This document shows, in pieces, positions 1 to 8,393 of a stretch of DNA of 18,830 bases. The position numbers were made by a program, and so were the translations under genes. The stretch comes from an uncultured Porphyromonadaceae bacterium (GTDB lineage: Bacteria > Bacteroidota > Bacteroidia > Bacteroidales > Muribaculaceae), in NCBI GenBank assembly GCA_900548875.1, contig URMA01000060.1:1-18830 (forward strand). Reading direction: 5' to 3'. The notes beneath the pieces were generated by a model that worked only from the letters and a program-made list of their open reading frames with translations, searched no databases and was not told the origin of the DNA. Position 1 is the stretch's first letter, and the number at the start of each line of letters is the position of its first letter.

Positions 1-1
1 A

Positions 2-2647
2 CCGGTAGCCGAATCGGCCACCGACGGCGATTATTCGTCACGTTGGGGAAGCCAGCACAACGACGACGAGTGGATATACGTAGACCTCGGTGCTTCGAAA
101 TATGTCAGCTATGTGACGCTCTATTGGGAAGCGGCCTATGCTTCGCTGTATGAAATACAGGTATCGGACGATGCTTCCCACTGGACCACCGTGGCCGAAG
201 TCAGCGGAGGCGGCGGTGTGGAAAATGTCAATGTCGGACAGTCGGCCCGTTATGTGAAGATGCAGGGTAAAGGCCGTGCCACCACTTACGGTTATTCGCT
301 CTATGAATTGGAAGTGCACGGTATTGACCCGGAAAGCGATCCTTCGGAACTGATGGGCATTGAAGTGACAGCACCTTCCCTCCTTATCAAAGAAGGGGAA
401 GAGGTCAAGCTGAAAGCTGTGGGTTATGACGGCAGAGGCGAAAAAGTTGATATTCAGCCGCAGTGGTCGGTTGAAGAAGGCAAGGGAACCGTTTCCGATG
501 ACGGCGTTTATGTGCCGGCGGGTTACGGTACTTCGGAGGTGACGGCTTCTTACGACGGCAAGAAAGCTACCGTGCAGTTTGTCGTGGAAGAGAGTATCAA
601 GCCCCGTTCGGTGGAAATCTATCCTCAGAGTGTGGAACTGGTGAAGGGAGAATCCGTAGCGTTCAGTATTGAAGTGTTCGACCAGTTCTCGACGGCATGT
701 AGTAGCGACGGGTTTGTCTACGCCTGCAAGGCTGCGCCTGAATTGATGGACGGCGCTGTTTTCAATGGTCTACGTGAAGGGGAATATGAAATCATTGTGT
801 CGAAGGGTGCTGTTGCCGATACGGCCTATGTGAAAGTAGGAAGCTATGCCGATGTCAATTTGGCGCTCAACAAGCCTGTGACGGCTTCCAGCTATGAAAA
901 CGACCTGACATTGCCCGAATTTGTCAACGATGGCGATTTGTCAACGCGTTGGGGTAGTTCTTTTGAAGACAATCAGTTTATTACCATCGATCTTGAAGCA
1001 CCTTATGTACTTAATCATATTATCCTGCATTGGAACAAGGATGCCTATGCAACCGACTATCGCGTAGAGGTGTCGACCGACGAAGAAACATGGCATGCCG
1101 TTTATCAGGAATCGGGTTCAACGGGAGGCATGCGCGACATCACGTTTGCCGACATCGCTGGCCAATATGTGCGAATCTATTGCATGGCAAGAAGTTCGCA
1201 GTACGGGTCTTGTCTGGATGAAGTGGAAGTATTCGGCAAGTCGTGCTATGAAAATCCGGTTGCGATAAAAGTGCAAGTCAGCTTGCCCGACGGCGCGGTA
1301 GCCTATATCGGCGAGCCGGTTCAGCTGAAAGCTGTTCTGACCGACCAGTACGGACTCGAGTATGCTCCGCAAGGCAGCTTCGTTTGGGAAGTTTCCAACG
1401 GAAATGCTACTGTCGATGCGTCCGGCATTCTCACTCCGGTCAGTGAAGGTGAGTGTGTGGTGACGGTAGGCTATGAAAATCTGACAGACAAGATGGAACT
1501 TCGGGTATTGGCCGAAAGAAAAATGACTTCGTTGCAGATATTCCCGCCCGTTGCCGAAATTGAGGTAGGAGTGCCTTTGCAGTTGGAGGCTGTCGTTGCC
1601 GATCAGTATGGAAATACCCATAAAGAGATATGCAGCTGGGAATGCAGCGGTGGAAGCTGCACCGACGGAGCGTTTGTGGCCGACGAACCGGGATATTACC
1701 AGGTGACTGCTCTTTCTGGCGACTTGAAGGCTACGGCAACAGTCGAAGTCGTGCCGATGCTGACTGAAAACATCGCGCTCAACCGTCCGGCTGAAGCTTC
1801 TTCCGGGACTGCCGGTGCCGCCAACGACGACAATACGGGTACCCGTTGGGAAAGCGACCATGTGGAAGGTCCGGAATGGCTGATGTTCGACCTTCAGAAT
1901 GCGTATCATTTGATGCGCAGCGAGATTCAGTGGGAAGCCGCTTCGGCTGCCGACTATGAAATTCAGGTGTCGCTCGACGGCGAACATTGGCAGACTCTGG
2001 TTGCAGAAAAAGGACTTTCCGGGGAACGTACCGACAGGGCTACTGTCAGCGCCATTGCCCGCTATGTCCGTCTGTGGTGTACGAAACGAGCATTGCCTTA
2101 CGGTTATTCCGTATGGGAATGGCGGCTGTATGGCCGTGAGATGCGCGCCGGTGAGGCCTGTGAGGTCGTATTTGTTGACGCTCCGGCCGAAATTCCGGCC
2201 GATTCCGAAAGCCAGTTTACGGTGGAAGTGAAGGATGCCGCAGGGCAGGCGGTGACGAATCCTGATTTGGACTGGTACGTTTCCGGAGGCGGTGTCATCC
2301 GTACCGACGGCCACTTTGAAGCAGTTGTCCCCGGCGATTATTCCGTCTCCGCCTGGTCGGGACTGGCCAACGCCACGCACGATTTCTCCGTGATTTACCT
2401 GTCGGGAATTGCGCGTAATGAAGATACGGGTGTCGTAATTACCTGCCTTCAGAACCGGTTAAGAATCCAGTCGGAGTCCGCGGTTCGCAGTGTGGCAGTT
2501 TATTCTGCTGCCGGTTCACGCCTGTGGACGGTAGGCGGATTGTCGGCCAACCGTTATGAAACTTCACTGGATTTGTCGGACGGTGTGTATGTCGTTGCCG
2601 TTCAGACAGAAAACGGATATCGTATCGGAAAAATCATGTTGAAATAG
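2..2647 (+). CDS. C-terminal part of a large secreted multi-modular protein (three F5/8 C modules, Ig-like modules, T9SS-like tail); 5' end outside window
   Basis: The reading frame is open from base 2, so the start and any catalytic domain lie upstream; 881 residues are visible. In order: a discoidin/F5/8 type C module (about residues 1-110, with DGDYSSRWGS and a closing YELEVHG strand), two Ig-like modules (about 117-280), a second F5/8 C module (about 283-413, opening NLALNKPVTASS), two Ig-like modules (about 418-585), a third F5/8 C module (about 587-714, opening NIALNRPAEASS), one more Ig-like module, and a C-terminal tail (about 800-881) with the VYSAAGSRLW and DGVYVVAVQ pattern of T9SS type A sorting domains. 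F5/8 C modules of this kind bind carbohydrate in many glycosidases. I infer a surface or secreted glycan-active enzyme or adhesin; the enzymatic class cannot be told. It lies upstream of the HTCS and is separated from it by a terminator. Confidence 0.85.
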   Translation, partial: PVAESATDGDYSSRWGSQHNDDEWIYVDLGASKYVSYVTLYWEAAYASLYEIQVSDDASHWTTVAEVSGGGGVENVNVGQSARYVKMQGKGRATTYGYSLYELEVHGIDPESDPSELMGIEVTAPSLLIKEGEEVKLKAVGYDGRGEKVDIQPQWSVEEGKGTVSDDGVYVPAGYGTSEVTASYDGKKATVQFVVEESIKPRSVEIYPQSVELVKGESVAFSIEVFDQFSTACSSDGFVYACKAAPELMDGAVFNGLREGEYEIIVSKGAVADTAYVKVGSYADVNLALNKPVTASSYENDLTLPEFVNDGDLSTRWGSSFEDNQFITIDLEAPYVLNHIILHWNKDAYATDYRVEVSTDEETWHAVYQESGSTGGMRDITFADIAGQYVRIYCMARSSQYGSCLDEVEVFGKSCYENPVAIKVQVSLPDGAVAYIGEPVQLKAVLTDQYGLEYAPQGSFVWEVSNGNATVDASGILTPVSEGECVVTVGYENLTDKMELRVLAERKMTSLQIFPPVAEIEVGVPLQLEAVVADQYGNTHKEICSWECSGGSCTDGAFVADEPGYYQVTALSGDLKATATVEVVPMLTENIALNRPAEASSGTAGAANDDNTGTRWESDHVEGPEWLMFDLQNAYHLMRSEIQWEAASAADYEIQVSLDGEHWQTLVAEKGLSGERTDRATVSAIARYVRLWCTKRALPYGYSVWEWRLYGREMRAGEACEVVFVDAPAEIPADSESQFTVEVKDAAGQAVTNPDLDWYVSGGGVIRTDGHFEAVVPGDYSVSAWSGLANATHDFSVIYLSGIARNEDTGVVITCLQNRLRIQSESAVRSVAVYSAAGSRLWTVGGLSANRYETSLDLSDGVYVVAVQTENGYRIGKIMLK

Positions 2648-2684
2648 ATACTGTGCTTTATAAATTATGCTCGTATTTTGGGGG

Positions 2685-2727
2685 ATGGGTTATGCTGTCG
2701 ACAGCATGGCCCATTTCTTTTTTTATT
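2685..2727 (+). terminator. Rho-independent terminator after the F5/8 C gene
   Basis: A 13-bp stem, 2685-2697 against 2702-2714, closes a tetraloop TCGA. All positions pair, two of them as G-U wobble in the transcript, and the T-rich tract TTCTTTTTTTATT follows directly. It lies 38 bp past the stop codon and should insulate the HTCS from upstream transcription. Confidence 0.85.
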
Positions 2728-2756
2728 GGACTTTGATATGGATTCGGTGACGAAAA

Positions 2757-2788
2757 TTTGTGTAAGTCGAAGAAAAAATATACCTTTG
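2757..2788 (+). promoter_or_regulatory. Bacteroides-type promoter for the HTCS gene
   Basis: TTTG at 2757-2760 and TACCTTTG at 2781-2788 are separated by 20 bp. This matches the known Bacteroidetes sigma-ABfr consensus (TTTG, 19-21 bp, TAnnTTTG) at every fixed position. It gives a leader of roughly 85 nt before the ATG at 2879. The regulator can therefore be expressed from its own promoter, independently of the genes it controls. Confidence 0.7.
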
Positions 2789-2878
2789 AATCACTTAAGA
2801 CTAAGTTATAGACAAATGTGCAGTCGAAACTGATTTATTGGCTGTAGTGTGTATGCCTCTATATCAAAACCTAACAGT

Positions 2879-5800
2879 ATGAACAAAAACCTTATATTCT
2901 ATATCATTCTGTTTGTTGCCGGCATTATTTCCCCCTGTATCGTCAGAGCTAATAAATTGCCCAATTTTTATTTCAAGCAGCTGTCCCAGGCGGACGGACT
3001 GGTGCAGAATTATGTTCGTACGATAACATTGGACCATAACGGCTTTTATTGGATTGGAACTCGTGCCGGATTGAGCCGTTTCGACGGTTATGAGTTTCGG
3101 AACTATCAGAACGAGGCGGCTGACAAGAATTCCTTGTCAGCTGATCTGGTGTTTTATGTGGTGGAAGATGCACAGGACAATTTGTGGGTGTCGACCTCCG
3201 GAGGATTGGATTTGTATCGGCGAAAGACTGACGATTTTGAACATGTCACATGGTATAATTCCCGTTTCAGAACGCAATCATATCTGGTATGCGATTCTGC
3301 CATTTATTTTGCCGGAACCGGAAATATTTTCAAATATGTGTATGCAACGGGCGAAATTATACTGATGCCGATGAAAGCAAGTGAGTCGCAGCATTCTTTT
3401 TTCACATTCATGGGCAAGTGGGATAAAAGGCACTGGCTGCTTGCTACACGTTGGAACGGAATGTGGCTGTATGATTTTCAGACGGGTGAAATCCGTAGGG
3501 CATCGTTTGTTCCCGAACGGGAGATTATGGCCACTTTTATTGACTCCAAAGGACGGCTGTGGGTGTCGCCTTATGGTAAAGGTCTTGTCGGATACACGCC
3601 CGGCGGCAAGAAATTTGCGGAACTACATGCGGAAAATTCCGATTTGAGCAACAATATCATTCTGGACATTGAAGAACGCGACGGTCAGCTTTGGCTGGCC
3701 ACTGACGGTGGCGGTATCAGCGTTTACGATATGGCGACGGGCGTTTTCCAGAATATCCGCTATGTTGTAGGTGATGCCAATTCGTTTCCATTCAGTTCCG
3801 TCTATTGCCTGTATAAGGATGACAGCGACAATATGTGGGCAGGCACGGTGCGTGGTGGCATGATTGGAATCAAGGAAGTGCACATGCGGAGCTACAGGGA
3901 TGTGCCGCCCGGTAATGACAATGGCATGAGCGACCGCTCCGTTCAGTGCCTCTATGAAGATGAAAACGGCTATATATGGATTGGTACGGATGGAGGTGGC
4001 TTGTCGTGTCTTGATCCGCGGCAGAACAAGTTCCGTCATTTCCCTCTTACCTTTAATCTGAAAGTCGGTTCGATAACGAGCTACAGCCGTGAAGAGCTGT
4101 TGGTTTATTTCTATTCCAAAGGCCTGTATCTGTTCAATCGCACGACCGGAGCGATACGCCCGTTTCTGTCCGAAGAGCAGAAGACTTTGGTAACGCGGTC
4201 GGCTACTTCTATCAATGTGTGCAGGTATGCTCCCGACAAGATTCTTCTGTTCACTGACCGTATTTGCATCTACGACAAGACGGACGATTCGCTGGTGGAA
4301 CTGGCTATGCCGGGTAAAGTGAATTATAAGGGTGCCATGTTGCCATTCTATTCCGACAGCATACAGACGTATGCTTTGAGTCAGTCGTTTGTAGTGAGGG
4401 TGAAGCATGACAATGCCGAAGTAGAATCGATTTTTGTTCTGCCTGAAGACAGCGAAAGCATTTATTCCGCTTGCCGTGACAATAAAGGGAATATCTGGTT
4501 GGGAACGAGCAAGGGACTGCTACGCTATGATGAAAAGACAAGAAAACTCCAGCATATCGAAACCAACAAATTTAAGGAGATTACCGCATTGGTCTATGCT
4601 AAATCCGGCTTGTGGATTGGCGCACAGAATATGTTATTCCGTTATGTGGAAAAAGACAAGCGGTTTTTGATTTATGGAGAGTCAGACGGTGCGGTGAGTA
4701 ATGAGTTCATCAATAAAGCGACATTGGTAGCACGCAACGGGGATATTTATATGGGAGGCATAACAGGGCTTCTTCGCATCGACGGCAATTATTATGCGTC
4801 GTATGCCGGGAACGACACTTCACCTTTGACGCTGAAGGTGGCGGATGTGGTGCTCGATGGCGTTTCGATGAGAAATATTTCGTCCGACGGTGTCCAGACG
4901 GTAAAAATTCCTTGGGATTATACGTCTTTGTCCATTAAATTGATGGTGCGTGAGAAAGATATATTCAGAAAGAAAATGTTCCGTTTCTATATAAAGGACC
5001 TCGACCGGACCTTTTTAGAGACTTACGACCATACGCTGATGCTTCACTCTTTACCGCCGGGCACGCATGAAATTTATGTGTCGTGCAGTACCCGCGAGGG
5101 GGAGTGGAGCGAGCCTGAATGCTTGCTTCTTCTCGAGGTAGTTCCGCCCTGGTGGAGGCAATGGTGGTTTTTGTTGCTGGTTGTGATTGCTTTGGCGGCA
5201 ATCGTCTATCTGGGATTTTCCTATTCTTTGCGTAAAAAGAAAAATCAGTTGCTGCTCGATTTGAAAGAAAAGGAAAAGAAAATCTCGGAGGACAAGGTGC
5301 GCTTCCTTATCAACATCAGTCATGAACTCCGTACGCCGCTGACTTTGATTTATGCTCCGCTGAAACAGCTGCTCAGCAGCGACAATTCTGACGGACAGAA
5401 ACTGAACCAGCAGTTGCGACGCATTTTCAAGCAGGCGCGGCAGATGAGGAACCTTATCAATATGGTGCTCGACATGCGTCGTATGGAAGTCGGGTATGAA
5501 GAACTCCATCTTGACCCTCACGATTTGAATTCGTGGCTGAGGACCGTCGTCGACGATTTTATTGAAGAATATCAGACCAAAAACATGACTTTGCGCTTTG
5601 TGCCCGACGAACAGATCGGGAAAGTGACGTTCGACAAGGAAAAATGCGAGATTGTCATGTCCAACCTTCTGATGAATGCCTTCAAGTACAGTGAAGGGAA
5701 TACGGAGGTCGTTGTCATGTCGGAGAAAAAGGACAATAGTGTGCGAATTTCCGTGAAAGATCAGGGCATGGGGCTGTCGGAAAAAGACTTGAACCACTTG

Positions 5801-6865
5801 TTCACGCGTTTTTATCAGGGTGAGCATAAAATAAGCGGAAGCGGCATTGGACTTTCCTACTCGAAAACCTTGCTTGAGCAACATGGCGGGCAAATTGGTG
5901 TCTACAATAATGAGGACAAGGGGGCCACTTTCTGGTTTGAACTACCTTTGGAACAGGCGGACGGATGCGTGATGATGAAATCGGGCAACTTGCTTAACAA
6001 TGTCGAACCCGAACCTCAGGAAGAAGCTTTGCCGGTGCCTGATTCCGTCGATTTCAGCATGAAGAACTATTCCATACTGGTTGTTGATGACGAAAGCGAG
6101 TTGCGTACGTTTATGGCAGAAGCATTCAAAGGCGTGTTTAAAAACGTTTATATGGCATCCGACGGGGAGGAGGGCTTGGCGATGGTACGCAAGTATCAGC
6201 CCGACATTGTGGTAAGCGACATCATGATGCCGAAAATGGACGGCTATGAGTTGTGCCATCGGTTGAAGAGCGACATTGAAATCAGCCATATTCCGGTAGT
6301 GCTGCTTACGGTGCGCAGTTCTCAGGAGAGCCGTGCCATCAGCTATAAGTTGGGAGCCGATTCCTACTTGCCCAAGCCGTTCGACGTTGACTTGCTGTTG
6401 ACAATCGTCCGTAACCTTCTGCGTAACCGTGACCAGGTGAAAGCCTACTACCGCAGTGTGTCGGGCGTAGTCAAAACTCCGGAGGAGCAGACATTCAGCA
6501 ATGCCGACGAGAAATTCCTGCAGAAACTCAATAAGCTGATTGTTGAGAATCTTGACAATGCGGATTTGGATGTGAAATATCTGACGGTGGAAATAGGCAT
6601 GAGCCGTGCGTCCCTATATAATAAGGTGAAGATTCTGACGGGGCTTGGAGTGAACGACTATATCAATCGGGTGAAAATCGAGCAGGCCATGCAGATGCTT
6701 GCCACAACCGACCTGACGGTGACGGAAGTGTCGGAGCGGACCGGCTTCTCCAGCTCAAGATATTTCAGTACGCTGTTCAAACAATTCACTTCGGAAACTC
6801 CTACCGCATACAAAAACAGGGTGAAGAACACCAATTCTGCTTCTGCGGAGGAAATAAATGAGTAA
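2879..6865 (+). CDS. Hybrid two-component system (HTCS) sensor kinase/response regulator of the PUL
   Basis: A one-protein signalling system of 1328 residues that spans the inner membrane, senses a glycan fragment in the periplasm and activates PUL transcription. In order: N-terminal signal/anchor segment (MNKNLIFYIILFVAG); a double beta-propeller sensor built from regulator-propeller repeats (about 30-660, with blades such as YIWIGTDGGGLSCLD); a Y_Y_Y domain (about 675-745); one membrane helix (about 761-784); HisKA with the phosphoacceptor H815 in NISHELRTPLT; an ATPase domain with N-box N933, DQGMGLS and GSGIGLSYSK; a receiver with acidic pair D1070/D1071, phosphoacceptor D1114 and K1166; and an AraC-type double helix-turn-helix (about 1235-1315). 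All key residues are present and length is normal for the family. I chose ATG 2879 because it opens directly into the hydrophobic segment; a GTG at 2849 would add ten residues. The ligand cannot be read from sequence. Confidence 0.96.
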   Translation: MNKNLIFYIILFVAGIISPCIVRANKLPNFYFKQLSQADGLVQNYVRTITLDHNGFYWIGTRAGLSRFDGYEFRNYQNEAADKNSLSADLVFYVVEDAQDNLWVSTSGGLDLYRRKTDDFEHVTWYNSRFRTQSYLVCDSAIYFAGTGNIFKYVYATGEIILMPMKASESQHSFFTFMGKWDKRHWLLATRWNGMWLYDFQTGEIRRASFVPEREIMATFIDSKGRLWVSPYGKGLVGYTPGGKKFAELHAENSDLSNNIILDIEERDGQLWLATDGGGISVYDMATGVFQNIRYVVGDANSFPFSSVYCLYKDDSDNMWAGTVRGGMIGIKEVHMRSYRDVPPGNDNGMSDRSVQCLYEDENGYIWIGTDGGGLSCLDPRQNKFRHFPLTFNLKVGSITSYSREELLVYFYSKGLYLFNRTTGAIRPFLSEEQKTLVTRSATSINVCRYAPDKILLFTDRICIYDKTDDSLVELAMPGKVNYKGAMLPFYSDSIQTYALSQSFVVRVKHDNAEVESIFVLPEDSESIYSACRDNKGNIWLGTSKGLLRYDEKTRKLQHIETNKFKEITALVYAKSGLWIGAQNMLFRYVEKDKRFLIYGESDGAVSNEFINKATLVARNGDIYMGGITGLLRIDGNYYASYAGNDTSPLTLKVADVVLDGVSMRNISSDGVQTVKIPWDYTSLSIKLMVREKDIFRKKMFRFYIKDLDRTFLETYDHTLMLHSLPPGTHEIYVSCSTREGEWSEPECLLLLEVVPPWWRQWWFLLLVVIALAAIVYLGFSYSLRKKKNQLLLDLKEKEKKISEDKVRFLINISHELRTPLTLIYAPLKQLLSSDNSDGQKLNQQLRRIFKQARQMRNLINMVLDMRRMEVGYEELHLDPHDLNSWLRTVVDDFIEEYQTKNMTLRFVPDEQIGKVTFDKEKCEIVMSNLLMNAFKYSEGNTEVVVMSEKKDNSVRISVKDQGMGLSEKDLNHLFTRFYQGEHKISGSGIGLSYSKTLLEQHGGQIGVYNNEDKGATFWFELPLEQADGCVMMKSGNLLNNVEPEPQEEALPVPDSVDFSMKNYSILVVDDESELRTFMAEAFKGVFKNVYMASDGEEGLAMVRKYQPDIVVSDIMMPKMDGYELCHRLKSDIEISHIPVVLLTVRSSQESRAISYKLGADSYLPKPFDVDLLLTIVRNLLRNRDQVKAYYRSVSGVVKTPEEQTFSNADEKFLQKLNKLIVENLDNADLDVKYLTVEIGMSRASLYNKVKILTGLGVNDYINRVKIEQAMQMLATTDLTVTEVSERTGFSSSRYFSTLFKQFTSETPTAYKNRVKNTNSASAEEINE

Positions 6866-6910
6866 ATATAAATCTTTGATAATTAGCTTGTTTTAGGATA
6901 TTGAAGATAG

Positions 6911-6952
6911 GTTTAGACGATTTTGGACATATTATGAACAGAATCGAACAAC
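6911..6952 (+). promoter_or_regulatory. Putative HTCS operator upstream of the first paralogue (four 10-bp phased repeats)
   Basis: Four consecutive 10-base units (6911-6920, 6921-6930, 6931-6940, 6941-6950) each carry a GAC or GAAC core, at 6916, 6926, 6936 and 6946, one helical turn apart. The last core, GAACA at 6946-6950, sits where a -33 TTTG would be expected. By my count 30 of 42 positions match the element at 8292-8333, although the DNA between operator and -7 box has diverged. HTCS regulators usually act at promoters of their neighbouring PUL genes. Binding by this HTCS is inferred. Confidence 0.6.
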
Positions 6953-6970
6953 GAAAAATTACCCGGATAG

Positions 6971-6978
6971 TAATTTTG
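6971..6978 (+). promoter_or_regulatory. -7 box of the first paralogue promoter
   Basis: TAATTTTG matches the Bacteroidetes -7 consensus TAnnTTTG exactly. No TTTG lies at -33; the operator core GAACA (6946-6950) is there instead, with a 20-bp spacer, as expected for an activator-dependent promoter. AAACCT at 6985-6990, six bases after the box, is the likely start of the transcript. Confidence 0.65.
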
Positions 6979-7018
6979 TGGCACAAACCTAATCTTCTTA
7001 TCTTAAAATAAAATTAAA

Positions 7019-7996
7019 ATGAAAACAAAAACTTTACTCTTTTCTGCTGCAGCATTGCTTGCAGTTTCTAGTGTTAACGCTGCAAATGACGATGTAACCC
7101 CATCACATTTTAAATTCTCTGAAAAAGAGGTCGGACCGTACGAATTTTTTCAGTATTCTAACTCAAAAGCAAATCCACCTCAACCGTATCCAGAAGATAA
7201 ATTGATGGACGGCGGATTTGTTGTGCTTACCGGTGGACAAGTGAAAAACGATGATGCTTCTGTAGCGGGCATCAATAAAGGTTGCCATATTGTGGAAACT
7301 GAATATGGTAAAATGCTGCTTGTGAAAGGTTTTGGTAGTGAAGAAATGCCGGAAGTTGAAGCTGCTGATAAATTGGAAGGGTATATTCATTTTAATATGT
7401 ATACTGACAAAACTTTCCCGACTGATGTTCCTGTTCGTTTCGAAATGGTAACTAAAATAGTTGGGGCATCGGTAGGAGGCGATGTTACGGTTGGTATATT
7501 GAATAGCAAAGGCACTGTCCAAAATATGCCTTTGAAAACGACCGTTGCTTATCCAACGACTTGTTCAAAATGGATGCCAGTATTTGGCGATTTGAACACG
7601 GCTGGATATGCTGCAGGTACGCTCCCATTAAGAATTGACTACTTTATTCCTGCTAGCAGCTTTACAGGACGTGCATATTACTTTGCCCGTATTAAATTTA
7701 CTGCCGAACCGACCAGTGAAATTCCAAACATTCCTGCTGACGGATGGGATACTCCTGACGGAACATCAAGTAGTGTGACAACTTTGCCATCTGATGACAG
7801 TGGATTTGTAGCATGGGATAAGGAAAACATTTATTTGAATGAGATGGAACTTGGAAGCATTGTTTACATTTACAGCTTGAACGGTTCTTTGGTGAAAGCA
7901 GTGCAAATTTCCGATTCATTCATGGAAGTCCCGATGTCTACCGGTTTCTATTTGGTACGCTATGCAGATAAGACATCCAAAGTTGTTATTCGTTAA
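7019..7996 (+). CDS. Secreted protein of unrecognised family, paralogue A, with T9SS-like C-terminal tail
   Basis: I do not recognise this 325-residue protein. It has a signal peptide with a likely cleavage after residue 21 (SVNA/AND) and no lipobox, so it is exported but not a lipoprotein. Residues about 23-240 form one domain that looks beta-rich, with conserved segments shared with the next gene: PQPYPED, MDGGFVVL, NKGCHIV, FNMYTDKTFP and a W-x-PV-x-x-DL motif. From about residue 265 comes a tail (ENIYLNEMELGS, VYIYSLNGSLVKA, GFYLVRY, ending in KVVIR) that resembles a T9SS type A sorting domain. It stands first after the HTCS, has its own operator-promoter and its own terminator, and so is probably a monocistronic, strongly induced gene. 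A surface glycan-binding or accessory role is plausible from context only. Confidence 0.9.
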   Translation: MKTKTLLFSAAALLAVSSVNAANDDVTPSHFKFSEKEVGPYEFFQYSNSKANPPQPYPEDKLMDGGFVVLTGGQVKNDDASVAGINKGCHIVETEYGKMLLVKGFGSEEMPEVEAADKLEGYIHFNMYTDKTFPTDVPVRFEMVTKIVGASVGGDVTVGILNSKGTVQNMPLKTTVAYPTTCSKWMPVFGDLNTAGYAAGTLPLRIDYFIPASSFTGRAYYFARIKFTAEPTSEIPNIPADGWDTPDGTSSSVTTLPSDDSGFVAWDKENIYLNEMELGSIVYIYSLNGSLVKAVQISDSFMEVPMSTGFYLVRYADKTSKVVIR

Positions 7997-8027
7997 AATT
8001 TAATTTAGTCTCTATAAAACATTCCGG

Positions 8028-8077
8028 TCAGTACGGAACAAAGTTTGATTCGGAAAAAAGTTCCGTACTGAATTTTA
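8028..8077 (+). terminator. Terminator-like hairpin after paralogue A
   Basis: A perfect 12-bp inverted repeat (8028-8039 with 8060-8071; left arm TCAGTACGGAAC) encloses a 20-nt loop and is followed by a short T-rich stretch (ATTTTATT). It starts 31 bp after the stop codon of paralogue A. The stem is strong but the T-tract is modest. Most transcripts of paralogue A should end here, which explains why paralogue B needs its own promoter. Confidence 0.65.
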
Positions 8078-8291
8078 TTCCACGCATTATTGGCATGCAG
8101 GCGAGCATGACATAGACCGACTGTGCAAAAAAGATTGCTTTTTGGTTTGTATGGAAAGGTGCAGTTGGTTAAAAAATGCAGTTTTGATGTTCAGTCCATT
8201 ATTGTCTGGTATGCACATGTTGTCTAAACGACTAAAAATTATGGTATAGATAATGTGCTGATATATAATAGTTTGCTGATGTTTGTTCAAG

Positions 8292-8333
8292 AATTGGACA
8301 ATATTGTACATATTATAGACGGGATTGAACATC
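8292..8333 (+). promoter_or_regulatory. Putative HTCS operator upstream of the second paralogue
   Basis: Four 10-base units (8292-8301, 8302-8311, 8312-8321, 8322-8331) align base for base with the operator at 6911-6952. Their cores read GGACA, GTACA, AGACG and GAACA. ACATATTAT at 8308-8316 is identical in both copies. The last core, GAACA at 8327-8331, again takes the -33 position, 20 bp from the -7 box. Units two and three are less perfect here than in the first copy. Confidence 0.6.
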
Positions 8334-8351
8334 AAATTGGAATAAAAAACG

Positions 8352-8359
8352 GACTTTTG
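8352..8359 (+). promoter_or_regulatory. -7 box of the second paralogue promoter
   Basis: GACTTTTG keeps A and TTTG of the consensus TAnnTTTG and lacks only the first T. Its distance to the operator (26 bases from operator end to box end) and to AAACCT at 8366-8371 (six bases) is exactly the same as in the first promoter. The conserved geometry is the main support, since the box alone would be weak. Confidence 0.55.
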
Positions 8360-8393
8360 CAATGTAAACCTTATAACTTAAAATCGTTATTAT

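Larger units (their letters stand above)
7997..8393. other. 397-bp intergenic region between the two paralogues
   Basis: This gap holds the paralogue A terminator (8028-8077) and the paralogue B operator-promoter (8292-8371). In the remaining part, 8078-8291, I see no convincing gene on either strand, no tRNA or rRNA, and no long repeat. It is AT-rich and has a small direct repeat TGCTGAT (near 8255 and 8273) of no clear meaning. Confidence 0.6.

Noticed and set aside
1118..2380. Antisense open frame of 420 codons opposite the F5/8 C gene
   Set aside because: GC-rich sense codons suppress stops on the other strand; the translation shows no domain or signal and the sense frame is well supported.
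2799..2830. GAC-containing repeats downstream of the HTCS promoter as an autoregulatory copy of the operator
   Set aside because: The cores are spaced about 12 and 15 bp, not 10, and lie after the -7 box, so they do not match the geometry of the two good operators.
2849..2878. GTG 2849 as start of the HTCS
   Set aside because: It would put ten polar residues before the hydrophobic signal segment; ATG 2879 gives a normal N-terminus.
8087..8362. Antisense frame of 91 codons in the gap between the paralogues
   Set aside because: It overlaps the operator-promoter of paralogue B, has a low-complexity AT-driven composition and no recognisable features.
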